The notes: generated from the letters alone by a model not told the origin. Counted from the first letter of the stretch, positions 9,370 to 21,171 are shown. The stretch is DNA of 64,000 nucleotides from Providencia zhijiangensis (GCF_030315915.2 NZ_CP135990.1:930001-994000), one strand, 5' to 3'. Program-made: numbers and translations.

Positions 9370-9396
9370 TAAAGATCCCTTATCTTTGACCGATAA
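9370..9396 (+). promoter_or_regulatory. Sigma-28 (FliA) type promoter for the chemoreceptor gene
   Basis: TAAA (9370-9373), exactly 15 bases, then ACCGATAA (9389-9396). The consensus is TAAA-N15-GCCGATAA, so only one defined base differs. It starts 63 bases before the chemoreceptor start codon, consistent with co-regulation with flagellar class III genes. Confidence 0.8.
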
Positions 9397-9432
9397 CACT
9401 AATCATTAAATGATGATAAGTGTGGTAAACCT

Positions 9433-10989
9433 ATGTCTTTTAAGCACCTCAAAATTAGTTTGAAATTAACTATCGCGTTTGGCGTTTTCATCACGCTAAT
9501 TGTTTTAAGTTCCCTGTTTTCATTAGTGAATATGAATCGTGCAAATGAAAGCATTCAGAACGTCATTTTTAAAAGTTATCCAATAACCGCTAATGCAAAC
9601 TCGGTGATGGATAACTTTTATTCTTATATTGGTATCCAAGAATTGATTTTATTGGATGACCGAGGGAGTGAAAAACGCAAGGAAGAGCTGGTTAAAATTA
9701 GCCAAAACATTTCTGATCTGCTGGATGAGTTAGACCGAAGCATAACCGATAGCCGTTCTCGTGAAGTGCTTGATAATATCCAAGAGGTGAGAGCTAAATT
9801 TATTAGTGCTCAGCAACAGATGACGGAGTTTATGAATCAGGGAAATCGCCAAGCTGCGATTGAAATGATGATGACAAAAACATCAGCCATTCAGCGGGAA
9901 TATCGTGAGCAAGTCCAAAACTTGATTGCTATTCAAAACATGTTGATGCAAGAAACGGGTTATCAGGTGGAAGATGACTATAAAGCAAATCGTGTTTTAT
10001 TAGCATTTTTATCAATCATTAGCATTGTAGTGGGCTGCGTTATGGGGTGGTACATCACGCGTATTATCACTAAACCTTTAGATCAAGCGGTTGATTTTGC
10101 TAAATCGATTGCCAGTGGTGATTTGACCCAAAATATTCAAGTACAATCTAAAGATGAAACTGGGATCTTACTTGAATCACTCAGTGAAATGAAAGGGCAT
10201 CTACTTGAGATTGTCCAAGAGGTTCAAAATGGGTCTGAGAGTATTTCTGCGGCAGCAGGACAAATTGTCGCGGGTAATCAGAACTTAGCGGCTAGAACGG
10301 AAGAGCAAGCGGCTTCTGTTGAGCAAACGGCAAGTTCGATGGAGCAAATTACGTCCACGGTACAGAACACCACTGAACATACCCATGAAGCGACAATGTT
10401 GGCTGACAATACCGCTGTAACGGTCAAAAACAATGGTCAGATGATGGTTCAGCTAACCGATAAAATGCGCGCAATTAATGGTTCGTCTCAAAAAATGACG
10501 GATATCATTAACCTAATCGACTCTATTGCCTTCCAAACGAATATCTTAGCCTTGAACGCGTCCGTTGAAGCGGCAAGGGCGGGAGAACATGGCCGTGGGT
10601 TTGCGGTAGTGGCGGGTGAAGTGAGATTACTAGCACAAAAAAGCGCTGCATCGGCCAGTGATATTCGTTCGTTAATCGAAAACTCCTCTTCACAAACCCA
10701 AGAAGGGATGGAGTTGGTTGAACAAGCTAGCCAGCAGATCCACGGTATGGTCACCAGTGTTGAAGAGATGAATGCGTTATTGCGTGAAATTGGTCAAGCT
10801 AGCAGGGAGCAGAGTGATGGTATTTCACAAATTAACAGCGCCGTGGGGCAATTGGATTTAACAACACAACAAAATGCGGGGCTGGTAGAAGAGTCGGTCG
10901 TGGCGGCGGATTCATTAAACGACCAAGCTTACCATCTTCAAAACTTAGTTAATTACTTTAAACTCAGTGCGACAATACAAAAATCGTGA
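9433..10989 (+). CDS. Methyl-accepting chemotaxis protein (Tsr/Tar-like, 4HB sensor)
   Basis: 518-residue transmembrane chemoreceptor. TM1 is at about 10-32, a four-helix-bundle periplasmic ligand domain spans about 35-188, TM2 is at about 190-211, a HAMP domain follows (about 212-265), and the signalling coiled coil carries the tip sequence around [34 protein letters not shown]. It ends ATIQKS, with no CheR/CheB-tethering NWETF-type pentapeptide. The ligand is unknown. It is a single gene with a FliA-type promoter and lies between tyrA and pheA, which are neighbours in E. coli, so it is an insertion relative to that order. Confidence 0.93.
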   Translation: MSFKHLKISLKLTIAFGVFITLIVLSSLFSLVNMNRANESIQNVIFKSYPITANANSVMDNFYSYIGIQELILLDDRGSEKRKEELVKISQNISDLLDELDRSITDSRSREVLDNIQEVRAKFISAQQQMTEFMNQGNRQAAIEMMMTKTSAIQREYREQVQNLIAIQNMLMQETGYQVEDDYKANRVLLAFLSIISIVVGCVMGWYITRIITKPLDQAVDFAKSIASGDLTQNIQVQSKDETGILLESLSEMKGHLLEIVQEVQNGSESISAAAGQIVAGNQNLAARTEEQAASVEQTASSMEQITSTVQNTTEHTHEATMLADNTAVTVKNNGQMMVQLTDKMRAINGSSQKMTDIINLIDSIAFQTNILALNASVEAARAGEHGRGFAVVAGEVRLLAQKSAASASDIRSLIENSSSQTQEGMELVEQASQQIHGMVTSVEEMNALLREIGQASREQSDGISQINSAVGQLDLTTQQNAGLVEESVVAADSLNDQAYHLQNLVNYFKLSATIQKS

Positions 10990-11010
10990 TTGACAGAAAT
11001 CATAATTAAG

Positions 11011-11047
11011 AAAAATAACACAGGCTAATAACCTGTGTTATTTTTTT
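11011..11047. terminator. Bidirectional terminator between chemoreceptor gene and pheA
   Basis: AAAAATAACACAGG (11011-11024) pairs perfectly with CCTGTGTTATTTTT (11032-11045) around a 7-base loop. T tracts follow on both strands, as suits the convergent genes. Confidence 0.9.
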
Positions 11048-11062
11048 GAGCCAAAATTAAAA

Positions 11063-12235
11063 CTAAGGCGCCATTTTTTCTGGTTCTACGGGAACGATAT
11101 TTTCAGACGGGTAGCAGCCAAGAATTTTAATTGAGCGGGTGATCTCCGCTAATTCTCTCAGTGCTTGTTGCATATTATCTGAACGCAAGTTAGCGTGAAC
11201 ATCCACATAAAACATCTCTTCCCACGGCTTACCATTAATTGGGCGAGATTCTAATTTACTCATCACTATCTTATTATTTTTTAAGATAATTAAAGCATCT
11301 ACTAATGCACCAGCTTGTTGACCGGTTGTAATTAGTAATGTGGTTTTTGCTGGAACTTGTTCAGTTACTTCAATTGCACGTGGAGCCACAACAATAAAGC
11401 GAGTCATATTAATTTGCTGATTCGCTAAGTTATGCTCCAAAACAGTTAAGCCATACAATGCACCGCCAGCCTCACTGCCTAATGCAGCTACATTAGGGGA
11501 ATTATGTTCTGCCACTTTTTGCATTGCTGTAGATGTGCTGTCGCAATATTCAATTTTCCAATGAGGGAATTGAGATAAATATTGGCTACATTGTTGGAAT
11601 GGCTGAGGGTGGCTATAAACCGTATCAATCTTGCTTAATTCACTGCCTGGCGTGGTCAACAAGCAATGGTTAATCGGTAAACGAATTTCACCGACAATGG
11701 ATAATGATGTATTTTGCAGTAAATCGTAAACATCATTAATTGCCCCTGAGCTGGTATTCTCAATAGGTAAAATACCGTAATCTGCTTGACCACTTTCAAC
11801 GAGTGAAAAGATATCTTGGAATTTATGGCAGCTGCATTCAACCAGTTGATCAAAATGACGAGCTGAATATTGACGTGCGGCAACATGGGAATAAGAACCT
11901 TTCGGCCCTAAAAATGCAAATCTTGCGGTATCGCTTGGTGTCAGGTTTAAATGTTTTTGCAGGATAGCTTGTTGAGTCAGAACAGAATCCTCAATGATCA
12001 TCTGAAACAAGCGTGTAATATAAAAACCATCAAGACCCAGAGGCGTGCCTTTATTAATTAATACATCGAGTAATTGGCGTTCACGCTCTTTATCACGGAT
12101 TGGGCGGTTATCATCGATTTTGGTTTCCGCAACTTCAATTGCATAGCCTCGACGTTTTGCAAGAAGCCCAAGGAGTTCACTGTCTAACTGGCTAATTTTC
12201 TCACGTACTTTCAGTAAATTAGTGCTATTTTCCAT
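11063..12235 (-). CDS. pheA: Bifunctional chorismate mutase / prephenate dehydratase (P-protein)
   Basis: Makes prephenate from chorismate and decarboxylates/dehydrates it to phenylpyruvate for phenylalanine synthesis. 390 residues: AroQ chorismate mutase (about 5-90), prephenate dehydratase (about 105-285) with [20 protein letters not shown] and a TRF motif (NMTRFIVV), and an ACT regulatory domain (about 298-380) with GALVDAL and [17 protein letters not shown], the region giving feedback inhibition by phenylalanine. It is preceded by the pheL leader peptide and attenuator. Confidence 0.97.
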   Translation of the reverse strand: MENSTNLLKVREKISQLDSELLGLLAKRRGYAIEVAETKIDDNRPIRDKERERQLLDVLINKGTPLGLDGFYITRLFQMIIEDSVLTQQAILQKHLNLTPSDTARFAFLGPKGSYSHVAARQYSARHFDQLVECSCHKFQDIFSLVESGQADYGILPIENTSSGAINDVYDLLQNTSLSIVGEIRLPINHCLLTTPGSELSKIDTVYSHPQPFQQCSQYLSQFPHWKIEYCDSTSTAMQKVAEHNSPNVAALGSEAGGALYGLTVLEHNLANQQINMTRFIVVAPRAIEVTEQVPAKTTLLITTGQQAGALVDALIILKNNKIVMSKLESRPINGKPWEEMFYVDVHANLRSDNMQQALRELAEITRSIKILGCYPSENIVPVEPEKMAP

Positions 12236-12263
12236 TCTGCGACCCTATCAAACATCAGTGAAT

Positions 12264-12290
12264 AAAAAAGCCCCCTAGGTAGGGGGCTTT
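12264..12290 (-). terminator. pheA attenuator (transcription terminator in the leader)
   Basis: Read on the minus strand: AAAGCCCCCT, a short ACCT loop, AGGGGGCTTTTTT. A competing partner GGGGCTTTT lies just upstream (12323-12331, minus-strand reading), overlapping the end of pheL, and can pair with AAAGCCCC to form the antiterminator. Ribosome stalling at the pheL Phe codons is expected to favour the antiterminator. Confidence 0.9.
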
Positions 12291-12331
12291 AAAATATTGT
12301 CTTCTTTTTTTTCTCGAACGACAAAAGCCCC

Positions 12332-12379
12332 TTAATGTGAGTGGCTAAAGAAGAAAAAGAAAACAGTATTTAGTTTCAT
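12332..12379 (-). CDS. pheL: pheA operon leader peptide PheL
   Basis: A 15-codon frame encoding MKLNTVFFFFFSHSH, with five consecutive Phe codons. It has a good ribosome binding site (AAAGGAT, 6 bases before the ATG). E. coli PheL is likewise a 15-residue Phe-rich peptide. Translation senses charged tRNA-Phe and controls read-through of the attenuator into pheA, which starts about 97 bases downstream. Too short for routine ORF listing but the codon content and context are decisive. Confidence 0.95.
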   Translation of the reverse strand: MKLNTVFFFFFSHSH

Positions 12380-12456
12380 GGGAAATCCTTTCGAGTGAAG
12401 TTATTCAAATAGACATGATAGTGAACGAGAAGTCAACAAAAAAACAGCGCACAACG

Positions 12457-12484
12457 TAAAAACGCGCCCATGATGAGCGCGTTT
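12457..12484 (-). terminator. Terminator downstream of raiA
   Basis: On the minus strand AAACGCGC, a nine-base loop, GCGCGTTTTTACG. It lies about 65 bases past the raiA stop and before the pheL region. Confidence 0.8.
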
Positions 12485-12549
12485 GGAAGGTTTCAAGATA
12501 AGTGGATTGATAATATAAAAATATAACGTAACTACTTAAACGTAACTGA

Positions 12550-12879
12550 TTACAACGTTTCTAGATTCGCTTCTTTTACACTACTAGTTGCCCTTCTTGA
12601 TTCTCCTTTATGTTGCACTTTGTTTAACTGTCTTTCGAGTTTGTTGATAAGGTCATTTATTGCAACGTACATATCTTCATGCTTAGCACTTGCTACCAAC
12701 TGTCCGGTAGCGGTTTTTATGTTGGCATCAACCATAAAACCTTGAGGCTCTTTTGATAGCACCACATGGGGGCTAATCAGGGAAACTTGCCATTTATCGA
12801 GTTTTGCTAGACGGCTTTCAATGTGTTCACGAATTGCGGGTGTGATGTCCATTTGTTTGCTAGTAATGTTAACTATCAT
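12550..12879 (-). CDS. raiA: Ribosome-associated inhibitor RaiA (YfiA)
   Basis: 109-residue HPF/RaiA-family cold-shock and stationary-phase factor that binds the 30S subunit and blocks tRNA sites while opposing 100S dimer formation. Recognisable segments are [19 protein letters not shown] at the start and [20 protein letters not shown]. The frame extends to 12933, but the ATG at 12879 aligns with the E. coli start and has GAGAGGTAA just upstream. The acidic C-terminal tail of E. coli YfiA is shortened here (ends KEANLETL). Position between pheA and bamD is as in E. coli. Confidence 0.95.
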   Translation of the reverse strand: MIVNITSKQMDITPAIREHIESRLAKLDKWQVSLISPHVVLSKEPQGFMVDANIKTATGQLVASAKHEDMYVAINDLINKLERQLNKVQHKGESRRATSSVKEANLETL

Positions 12880-12942
12880 ATAGTTACCTCTCATTGTTTC
12901 CGTCTTTGATGAATTCAGAATACCGATATCCAAGAATAAAAA

Positions 12943-12958
12943 AATGATCTAGATCACA
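12943..12958. promoter_or_regulatory. Possible CRP site upstream of raiA
   Basis: AATGA-N6-TCACA, one perfect and one weaker half-site of the TGTGA-N6-TCACA consensus, 64 bases before the raiA start. The remainder of the 12880-13263 gap shows no gene. Confidence 0.4.
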
Positions 12959-13202
12959 CTTAAATTATGGGGGAGAGGGTACCCACTTGAAGTGTGATTT
13001 TGGCTAAAAAAGGCAGGTAAAAGGATTGCCAAAATAACTATATTGAGGGAGACTGGGAAAGTTGGCTATCGACCCGGTAAATAGCCGGTACTTTTTTTGG
13101 GTAAAATTTTAGGCTATGAATTTTAAAAGAAAAAGTTCAAAACTATCTCTCACTCGTATTTATCTTTAAACCCGCAGTATTTCAAATCACGATTAAAACT
13201 AC

Positions 13203-13231
13203 CAAAAAAAACAGCAGCCGAAGCTGCCGTT
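13203..13231 (-). terminator. Terminator downstream of bamD
   Basis: On the minus strand ACGGCAGC-TTCG-GCTGCTGT followed by eight T. It begins about 33 bases after the bamD stop. Confidence 0.88.
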
Positions 13232-13263
13232 CTTAATTTCATTCGATAGTGTTAAAAAGCAAT

Positions 13264-13992
13264 TTATTGGTTTGCTGCAATAATGCTGCCGACTTTATTT
13301 GCTTCTTTGTCTAAGCCCATCTCTTTATACGCAATTTCCATATATCCAAGCGCTTGACGCGTTGCTTCTGTATCTGGATAGTCACGTAACATTTGTTGGA
13401 CACGATTAACAACCGCGACATAGGCCCCACGTTTGTTGTAATATTCAACGACAGAGAGATCAAATTTTGCCAAACGATCTTTTAAGTAAACTAAACGCTT
13501 ACTTGCATCGTTGGAATATGGGCTGTTCGGATAGTAACGAACTAGCTGGCTCAAGTCTTTGAACGCAACCAATGCGTGTTGTGGGTCTCTGTCAGAGCGA
13601 TCGATACCAAAGAAACCTTGTAACATGCTGTCATCTAACGCCATTGCCGTTAAGCCACGCATGTAAAGTACGTAGTCAATATTTGGATGAGTTGGGTTTA
13701 AACGCATGAAACGGTCAATCGAAGCTATCGCCATTGGTAGCTCAGCTGATTTATAATAGGCGTAAATCAGGTCTAACTGTACTTGCTGAGCATACGGACC
13801 AAACGGGTAGCGGTTATCCAACGCTTCAAACTGTTTAATTGCCGCGCTATAGTTACCGTCCTGTAATTTTTGCTGACCTGTACTATAAATCTCAGCTGGG
13901 GAACTATCGGGGCTGACTTCGTTATTGCTGGAGCATCCGGCGAGAGCCAGGCTCAACGTGGCAGCTGCCACCAGATATTTCATACGTATCAT
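13264..13992 (-). CDS. bamD: Outer membrane protein assembly factor BamD (lipoprotein)
   Basis: Essential lipoprotein of the BAM complex that inserts beta-barrel proteins in the outer membrane. The 242 residues begin with a signal peptide ending in the lipobox LALAGC (Cys at about 19), followed by TPR-like repeats with [20 protein letters not shown] and [16 protein letters not shown]. The ATG at 13992 matches the E. coli start; an in-frame GTG one codon earlier (13995) cannot be excluded. Divergent from rluD, as in E. coli. Confidence 0.96.
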   Translation of the reverse strand: MIRMKYLVAAATLSLALAGCSSNNEVSPDSSPAEIYSTGQQKLQDGNYSAAIKQFEALDNRYPFGPYAQQVQLDLIYAYYKSAELPMAIASIDRFMRLNPTHPNIDYVLYMRGLTAMALDDSMLQGFFGIDRSDRDPQHALVAFKDLSQLVRYYPNSPYSNDASKRLVYLKDRLAKFDLSVVEYYNKRGAYVAVVNRVQQMLRDYPDTEATRQALGYMEIAYKEMGLDKEANKVGSIIAANQ

Positions 13993-14129
13993 CACGTGTT
14001 GGTTATCCTCTGACTGTATCGAGGGAGTCTATCCGTAAGGCTCCCGGCAAAATTCGAGTTACAATAGCATACATTTTAAATGAAACGGCAGCGCCGTCAA
14101 AACACAAACACCAAAAAGTAGATTAATTT

Positions 14130-15107
14130 ATGGCTCAACAAGTACAATTAAGTGCAACTATCGCTGAATCACAGCTTGGTCAACGTTTAGATCAAGCTTT
14201 GGCTGAATTGTTCCCCGATTATTCACGTTCTCGAATAAAAGAATGGATTTTAGACGATAGAGTGCAGGTTAACGGCAAAGTTATCAATAAGGCAAAAGAA
14301 AAAGTTTTAGGTGGTGAACAAATTTCCATCGATGCCTTAATTGAAGAAGATTCCCGTTGGGAACCTCAAGATATTCCACTTGACGTTGTTTATGAAGATG
14401 AAGATATCCTAATTATTAATAAACCGCGTGATTTAGTTGTTCATCCAGGGGCTGGCAACCCGGACGGAACCATTTTAAACGCATTATTATATCGCTATCC
14501 TGAAATCGCGGATGTACCAAGAGCGGGTATTGTTCACCGTTTAGACAAAGACACAACTGGGCTGATGGTTGTCGCTAAAACGGTTCCAGCACAAACTCAC
14601 TTAGTGGAAGCGTTGCAACGTCGTGAAATTACGCGTGAATATGAAGCGGTCGCCGTTGGTCGTATGACTGCGGGTGGTATGGTGGAAGAGCCAATTTCTC
14701 GCCATCCAACCAAAAGAACGCACATGGCAGTGCATCCAATGGGCAAACCTGCGGTGACTCACTATCGTGTAATGGAACATTTCCGTGCACATACGCGCTT
14801 ACGTTTACGCTTAGAAACTGGCAGAACGCACCAAATCCGTGTTCATATGGCGCATATCAACCATCCATTAATTGGCGACCCATTATACGGTGGTCGACCA
14901 CGTCCACTGAAAGGAGCAACAGAAGAGTTCCTCGAAGTGATGCGTAGTTTTGATAGACAAGCGCTGCACGCAACAATGCTGCGTCTTTATCACCCAATTA
15001 CCGGCATTCAAATGGAATGGCATGCGCCATTACCTGATGATATGGTGAAATTGATTGAAGCACTGAAAGCTGACACTGAACTTCATAAAGACGATATGGA
15101 CTGGTAA
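14130..15107 (+). CDS. rluD: 23S rRNA pseudouridine synthase RluD (1911/1915/1917)
   Basis: 325-residue RluA-family enzyme. An S4-like RNA-binding domain (about 18-80, with SRSRIKEWI) precedes the catalytic domain with GIVHRLDKDTTGLMV, whose Asp (about residue 139) is the nucleophile of the family. Also present are RPRDLVVHPGAGNPDGT-like and LETGRTHQIRVHM segments. It modifies helix 69 of 23S rRNA. Its stop overlaps the pgeF start by one base (TAATG), indicating translational coupling. Confidence 0.97.
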   Translation: MAQQVQLSATIAESQLGQRLDQALAELFPDYSRSRIKEWILDDRVQVNGKVINKAKEKVLGGEQISIDALIEEDSRWEPQDIPLDVVYEDEDILIINKPRDLVVHPGAGNPDGTILNALLYRYPEIADVPRAGIVHRLDKDTTGLMVVAKTVPAQTHLVEALQRREITREYEAVAVGRMTAGGMVEEPISRHPTKRTHMAVHPMGKPAVTHYRVMEHFRAHTRLRLRLETGRTHQIRVHMAHINHPLIGDPLYGGRPRPLKGATEEFLEVMRSFDRQALHATMLRLYHPITGIQMEWHAPLPDDMVKLIEALKADTELHKDDMDW

Positions 15108-15841
15108 TGAATACGTTGATTTTCCCTGATTGGCCGCAGCCTAAAAATATTTCAACATGCAGTACAACTCGTGCTGGTGGAGTGAGCCTTCCACCTTTTG
15201 ATAGCCTAAATTTAGGTGACCATGTTGAGGATTTGCCTGAGGCAGTCAGTGAAAATCGTCATCGTCTTGAAAAGCTTGCTCAATTGCCACAGCAACCTGT
15301 GTGGCTTGAGCAAGTACATGGTACTCATGTTCTGCATTTAACGGGAAGCGAGATTAAAAATCGCCAAGCGGATGCGGTGTATACCAATCAAGTCGGTCAA
15401 GTATGTACCATCATGACGGCGGATTGCTTGCCAGTATTGTTTTGCAGCCGCGATGGTAAAGAAGTAGCAGCCGCTCATGCTGGGTGGCGAGGTCTCTGCA
15501 ATGGCGTATTGGAAAATACGCTAGCGGCATTTAATGCACAACCAAGTGACATTATGGCGTGGATGGGACCCGCTATTGGTCCTGAGAGATTTGAAGTTGG
15601 TGTAGAAGTTAAACAAGCATTTACTCATCAATCAGCCGATCTTGCGGATGCGTTTACACCTCACAATGACAAATTTCTGGCAAACATCTATTTACTTGCA
15701 CGTAAAAAGCTACAAGCAGCGGGCGTTTCCGCCATTTATGGCGGTGAATTTTGTACAGTAAGTGATGAAAACAGATTTTTTTCCTACCGACGCGAGGGAC
15801 GAACAGGAAGAATGGCATCCCTTATATGGATAAATAACTAG
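15107..15841 (+). CDS. pgeF: Multicopper polyphenol oxidase-family purine nucleoside phosphorylase PgeF (YfiH)
   Basis: 244-residue YfiH/DUF152 protein. E. coli YfiH has been linked to peptidoglycan editing and to purine nucleoside processing. Metal-site segments are QVHGTHV, MTADCLPVLF and AAHAGWRG, giving the His/Cys/His set of the family. Length equals that of E. coli (243). Co-transcribed with rluD and followed by clpB after a gap carrying a heat-shock promoter. Confidence 0.93.
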   Translation: MNTLIFPDWPQPKNISTCSTTRAGGVSLPPFDSLNLGDHVEDLPEAVSENRHRLEKLAQLPQQPVWLEQVHGTHVLHLTGSEIKNRQADAVYTNQVGQVCTIMTADCLPVLFCSRDGKEVAAAHAGWRGLCNGVLENTLAAFNAQPSDIMAWMGPAIGPERFEVGVEVKQAFTHQSADLADAFTPHNDKFLANIYLLARKKLQAAGVSAIYGGEFCTVSDENRFFSYRREGRTGRMASLIWINN

Positions 15842-15896
15842 TTCATGGAATAATATTCCAAATTAACAAATATTGAAAAAATAATCCCACCTAAAA

Positions 15897-15924
15897 CTTG
15901 AATATTTAAAAACAGACCGCATCT
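15897..15924 (+). promoter_or_regulatory. Sigma-32 heat-shock promoter of clpB
   Basis: CTTGAAT (15897-15903), 13 bases, CCGCATCT (15917-15924). The sigma-32 consensus is CTTGAAA with a 13-17 base spacer and CCCCATNT, so one defined base differs in each element. It starts 70 bases before the clpB ATG. Confidence 0.8.
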
Positions 15925-15966
15925 TATCTCCAGTAGCAAATTTAATCATATTCTATTGGAGGTGTT

Positions 15967-18540
15967 ATGCGTCTGGATCGTTTAACTAATAAATTCCAGC
16001 AAGCTCTCGCTGACGCCCAGTCATTAGCCCTTGGGCGCGAAAATCAGTTTATTGAACCAATTCATTTACTCAGTGCTTTGTTTAATCAAGAAAGTGGCAC
16101 CGTGCGTCCATTATTGACGACGCTCGGCGTGAACGCAGTTGCGTTCGAAAACAAAATTGAAGATGCATTGGCTCGGCTCCCTCAAGTACAAGGTGTTGCT
16201 GGGGATGTACAACCATCAAGTGACTTAATGCGTCATTTGAACTTATGTGACCAGCTTGCTCAGAAAAATGGGGATGACTTTATCTCCTCAGAACTATTTC
16301 TGCTCGCTGCTTTAGAAGCCAATACAACCCTCGCTGATATGTTAAAAGCAGCAGGTGTTAATAAAGACAATTTGAAAAAGGCAATAGAACAGATGCGTGG
16401 TGGCGAAAAAGTGAATGACCAAAGCGCTGAAGACCAGCGCCAAGCTTTGAAAAAATTTACTGTTGATTTAACCGAACGTGCAGAACAAGGGAAATTAGAC
16501 CCTGTGATTGGTCGTGATGAAGAAATTCGTCGTACCATCCAAGTATTACAACGTCGTACTAAAAATAACCCAGTATTAATTGGTGAACCTGGTGTAGGTA
16601 AAACGGCGATTGTTGAAGGACTTGCACAGCGTATTGTCAATGGTGAAGTCCCTGAAGGATTGAAAAACAAACGTGTATTATCACTGGATATGGGCGCACT
16701 GATTGCAGGGGCGAAATATCGTGGTGAATTTGAAGAGCGCTTGAAAGGTGTTCTGAATGACCTTGCTAAACAAGAAGGTAACGTCATTCTGTTTATCGAT
16801 GAATTGCATACTATGGTAGGTGCGGGTAAAGCCGACGGTGCGATGGATGCCGGTAACATGTTAAAACCTGCACTGGCTCGTGGTGAACTGCACTGTGTGG
16901 GGGCAACAACTCTTGATGAATATCGTCAATATATAGAGAAAGACCCTGCGTTAGAGCGTCGTTTCCAAAAAGTATATGTTGCAGAACCATCAGTTGAAGA
17001 CACCATCGCTATCTTGCGTGGTTTGAAAGAGCGTTATGAGTTGCACCATCATGTGCAAATTACTGACCCTGCAATTGTTGCGGCTGCTACATTATCGCAC
17101 CGTTACATTACTGACCGTATGCTGCCAGACAAAGCTATCGACTTAATCGATGAAGCGGGCGCTAGCTTACGTATGCAGATGGATTCAAAACCAGAATCTT
17201 TAGATAGGCTGGAAAGACGTATTATCCAATTAAAACTGGAACAACAGGCACTGAAAAAAGAGTCTGATGATGCCAGTAAAAAACGTCTGGAAATGTTAGA
17301 AGAAGAGCTGGCGGAAAAAGAGCGTGAATATTCTGCATTAGAAGAAGAGTGGAAAGCAGAGAAAGCATCATTAACTGGCACTCAACACATTAAAGCTGAA
17401 TTAGAAAATACGCGTATTGAGATGGAGAAAGCGCGTCGTAATGGCGATTTAGCAAAAATGTCTGAGTTGCAGTATGGACGTATTCCTGAATTAGAAAAAC
17501 AGTTAGAAGCAGCGACGAAAGCAGAAGGTAAAAGCATGAAGCTTTTACGTAATAAAGTCACTGATGTCGAAATCGCAGAAATTCTGGCTCGTTGGACAGG
17601 TATTCCAGTATCAAGAATGCTTGAAAGCGAAAGAGAAAAACTGTTACGAATGGAACAACAACTGCACCAACGTGTGATTGGTCAAGATGAAGCGGTTGTG
17701 GCTGTGTCGAATGCTATCCGTCGTAGTCGCGCAGGGTTGTCAGATCCAAACCGCCCAATTGGTTCGTTTATGTTCTTAGGCCCTACTGGGGTAGGTAAAA
17801 CTGAATTATGTAAGGCACTGGCAAACTTTATGTTTGATAGTGACGACGCCATGGTTCGTATCGATATGTCCGAGTTTATGGAGAAACACTCTGTATCTCG
17901 TTTAGTCGGTGCACCTCCAGGATATGTGGGCTATGAAGAAGGCGGTTATTTAACTGAAGCGGTAAGACGCCGTCCATATTCAGTTATTTTGCTGGACGAA
18001 GTTGAAAAAGCGCACCCAGATGTATTTAACATCTTGTTGCAAGTATTAGATGACGGTCGTTTAACTGATGGACAAGGTAGAACGGTAGATTTCCGTAATA
18101 CTGTAATTATCATGACGTCAAACTTAGGTTCCGATCTTATCCAAGAACGTTTTGGCATGATCGGTTATTCAGAAATGAAAGATATGGTGATGGAAGTTGT
18201 CGCTCATAACTTCAGACCTGAATTTATTAACCGTATTGATGAAGTCGTGGTATTCCATCCATTAGGTAAAGAGCAAATTACGAATATTGCGAATATTCAA
18301 TTAGCTCGTTTATATAAACGTTTGGAAGAACATGGTTATGAAGTCATTGCAACAGCGGCTGCATTAGAGAAAATTGGTGAAGCTGGTTTCGACCCAATCT
18401 TTGGTGCTCGTCCGTTGAAACGTGCGATTCAGCAAGAGATTGAAAACCCTCTGGCACAAGAGATTCTGTCAGGCAGATTAATCCCAGGTAAACCAATTAC
18501 TCTGGATGTTGAAAACGATGAAATCGTAGCGAAGCAGTAA
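15967..18540 (+). CDS. clpB: ATP-dependent disaggregase ClpB
   Basis: Hsp100 hexamer that, with DnaK, pulls proteins out of aggregates. 857 residues: Clp N domain (1-145), first AAA+ module with GEPGVGKTA (about 206-214) and FIDELHTM, the coiled-coil M domain (about 410-520) that marks ClpB rather than ClpA, and the second AAA+ module with GPTGVGKTE (about 605-613) and [12 protein letters not shown]. No ClpP-binding IGF/L loop was seen. The start has GGAGG 5 bases upstream. A sigma-32 promoter precedes it. Confidence 0.98.
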   Translation: MRLDRLTNKFQQALADAQSLALGRENQFIEPIHLLSALFNQESGTVRPLLTTLGVNAVAFENKIEDALARLPQVQGVAGDVQPSSDLMRHLNLCDQLAQKNGDDFISSELFLLAALEANTTLADMLKAAGVNKDNLKKAIEQMRGGEKVNDQSAEDQRQALKKFTVDLTERAEQGKLDPVIGRDEEIRRTIQVLQRRTKNNPVLIGEPGVGKTAIVEGLAQRIVNGEVPEGLKNKRVLSLDMGALIAGAKYRGEFEERLKGVLNDLAKQEGNVILFIDELHTMVGAGKADGAMDAGNMLKPALARGELHCVGATTLDEYRQYIEKDPALERRFQKVYVAEPSVEDTIAILRGLKERYELHHHVQITDPAIVAAATLSHRYITDRMLPDKAIDLIDEAGASLRMQMDSKPESLDRLERRIIQLKLEQQALKKESDDASKKRLEMLEEELAEKEREYSALEEEWKAEKASLTGTQHIKAELENTRIEMEKARRNGDLAKMSELQYGRIPELEKQLEAATKAEGKSMKLLRNKVTDVEIAEILARWTGIPVSRMLESEREKLLRMEQQLHQRVIGQDEAVVAVSNAIRRSRAGLSDPNRPIGSFMFLGPTGVGKTELCKALANFMFDSDDAMVRIDMSEFMEKHSVSRLVGAPPGYVGYEEGGYLTEAVRRRPYSVILLDEVEKAHPDVFNILLQVLDDGRLTDGQGRTVDFRNTVIIMTSNLGSDLIQERFGMIGYSEMKDMVMEVVAHNFRPEFINRIDEVVVFHPLGKEQITNIANIQLARLYKRLEEHGYEVIATAAALEKIGEAGFDPIFGARPLKRAIQQEIENPLAQEILSGRLIPGKPITLDVENDEIVAKQ

Positions 18541-18572
18541 GTAAGCGCTCGGTTATTATCGAAAAGTAAGTT

Positions 18573-18599
18573 AAAAGGCGACCCTAAGGTCGCCTTTTT
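18573..18599 (+). terminator. Terminator after clpB
   Basis: AAAAGGCGACC (18573-18583), loop CTAA, GGTCGCCTTTTT. It lies 33 bases past the clpB stop. Confidence 0.93.
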
Positions 18600-18703
18600 C
18601 ATGACTATAATGGCAAAATGAATACAAAAATGGCGTTTTTTGTTGAAAAAATACACGTGAAGTATAAAGGGTAATCAGTTGGAAATTATTTTTCAAAAAA
18701 CAC

Positions 18704-18731
18704 TTGCAGGATTTCTGCGACTCCCTATAAT
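18704..18731 (+). promoter_or_regulatory. rRNA operon promoter P1
   Basis: TTGCAG (18704-18709), 16-base spacer, TATAAT (18726-18731), followed by GCGC. CTCCCTATAATGCGC and the downstream CACTGACCGGGAAC are nearly the E. coli rrn P1 sequence. The GC discriminator fits stringent control by ppGpp/DksA. Confidence 0.92.
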
Positions 18732-18823
18732 GCGCATCCACTGACCGGGAACAAGCCAACGCAAAGCGCGATGGACACTGAACCGGCAGCGAGAGAATCT
18801 GAAAAGATTAAGCAAAAAAATGC

Positions 18824-18851
18824 TTGACTCTCACTGAGGAAAGCGTAATAT
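18824..18851 (+). promoter_or_regulatory. rRNA operon promoter P2
   Basis: TTGACT (18824-18829), 16-base spacer, TAATAT (18846-18851), located 120 bases after P1, the same spacing as in E. coli. Confidence 0.88.
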
Positions 18852-18917
18852 ACGCCACCTCGCGACAACGACCTAAGTTGATAAAAACTGAGTCGAATTT
18901 CTTAAGAAATGTCGCAC

Positions 18918-18929
18918 CGCTCTTTAACA
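18918..18929 (+). promoter_or_regulatory. boxA antitermination site in the 16S leader
   Basis: CGCTCTTTAACA, one base from the E. coli boxA TGCTCTTTAACA. It binds NusB/S10 and reduces Rho termination. It is followed at once by the left arm of the 16S processing stem (18934-18955), which pairs with 20658-20679 with one mismatch. Confidence 0.88.
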
Positions 18930-19095
18930 ATTTATCAGACAATCTGTGTGGGCACTCACAGGACACTATCAAAAAAATATTTGATTTTAAGTCTTGAAGA
19001 GTGACTAACACGTTAATTCATATATATGAACTAATAGGTAATTTGGTTTCTTCGGAAATCAAACGACAGTAACATTCTTTGAGCATCAAGCTTTT

Positions 19096-20636
<1,541 letters not shown>

Positions 20637-20701
20637 CCATTGAAGTGTACTTGTGAAGTGCTCACACAGATTGTCTGATGAAATAGAGTAACGGTATCGA
20701 T

Positions 20702-20778
<77 letters not shown>

Positions 20779-20861
20779 AAATCGAATTGATGCTTCGTTA
20801 TAACTCAGCTCGTTTACCTGACGTAAACGTCGCCAAGTTATGCCTTGCCTAAATTCGATTT
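20779..20861. repeat. Long hairpin between the two spacer tRNAs
   Basis: AAATCGAATT (20779-20788) is the exact reverse complement of AATTCGATTT (20852-20861). Inside, GTTTAC-CTGAC-GTAAAC forms the apical stem and TATAAC/GTTATG part of the middle. It probably folds in the precursor and separates the tRNAs for processing; this is inferred. Confidence 0.7.
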
Positions 20862-20911
20862 AACTCAAAATTCTTTCTTAGTGAGAGAATCGATACTGGA
20901 ATTACCTTTAT

Positions 20912-20987
20912 GGGGCTATAGCTCAGCTGGGAGAGCGCCTGCCTTGCACGCAGGAGGTCAGCGGTTCGATCCCGCTTAGCTCCACCA
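20912..20987 (+). tRNA. alaT: tRNA-Ala (TGC)
   Basis: 76 bases with encoded CCA; anticodon TGC at 20945-20947. GGGGCTATAGCTCAGCTGGG start and GCTCCACCA end match the E. coli spacer tRNA-Ala. Confidence 0.98.
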
Positions 20988-21040
20988 TAAACTTTCTGAT
21001 TATTCAGAATAGATTAGAAATAGTCTATTGCGAATAATTA

Positions 21041-21052
21041 TGCTCTTTAACA
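21041..21052 (+). promoter_or_regulatory. boxA site before 23S rRNA
   Basis: TGCTCTTTAACA, a perfect boxA, in the spacer after tRNA-Ala, as in E. coli rrn operons. Confidence 0.9.
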
Positions 21053-21171
21053 ATCTGGAACAAGCTGAAAATTGAAAACAACGCACATTGTTTATCGCTT
21101 AAACAATGTGAGAGTCTCTCAAAAATCTCAACTTGAACGTGTTTTTCAAACACACAAGCAAGTGGCATGAG

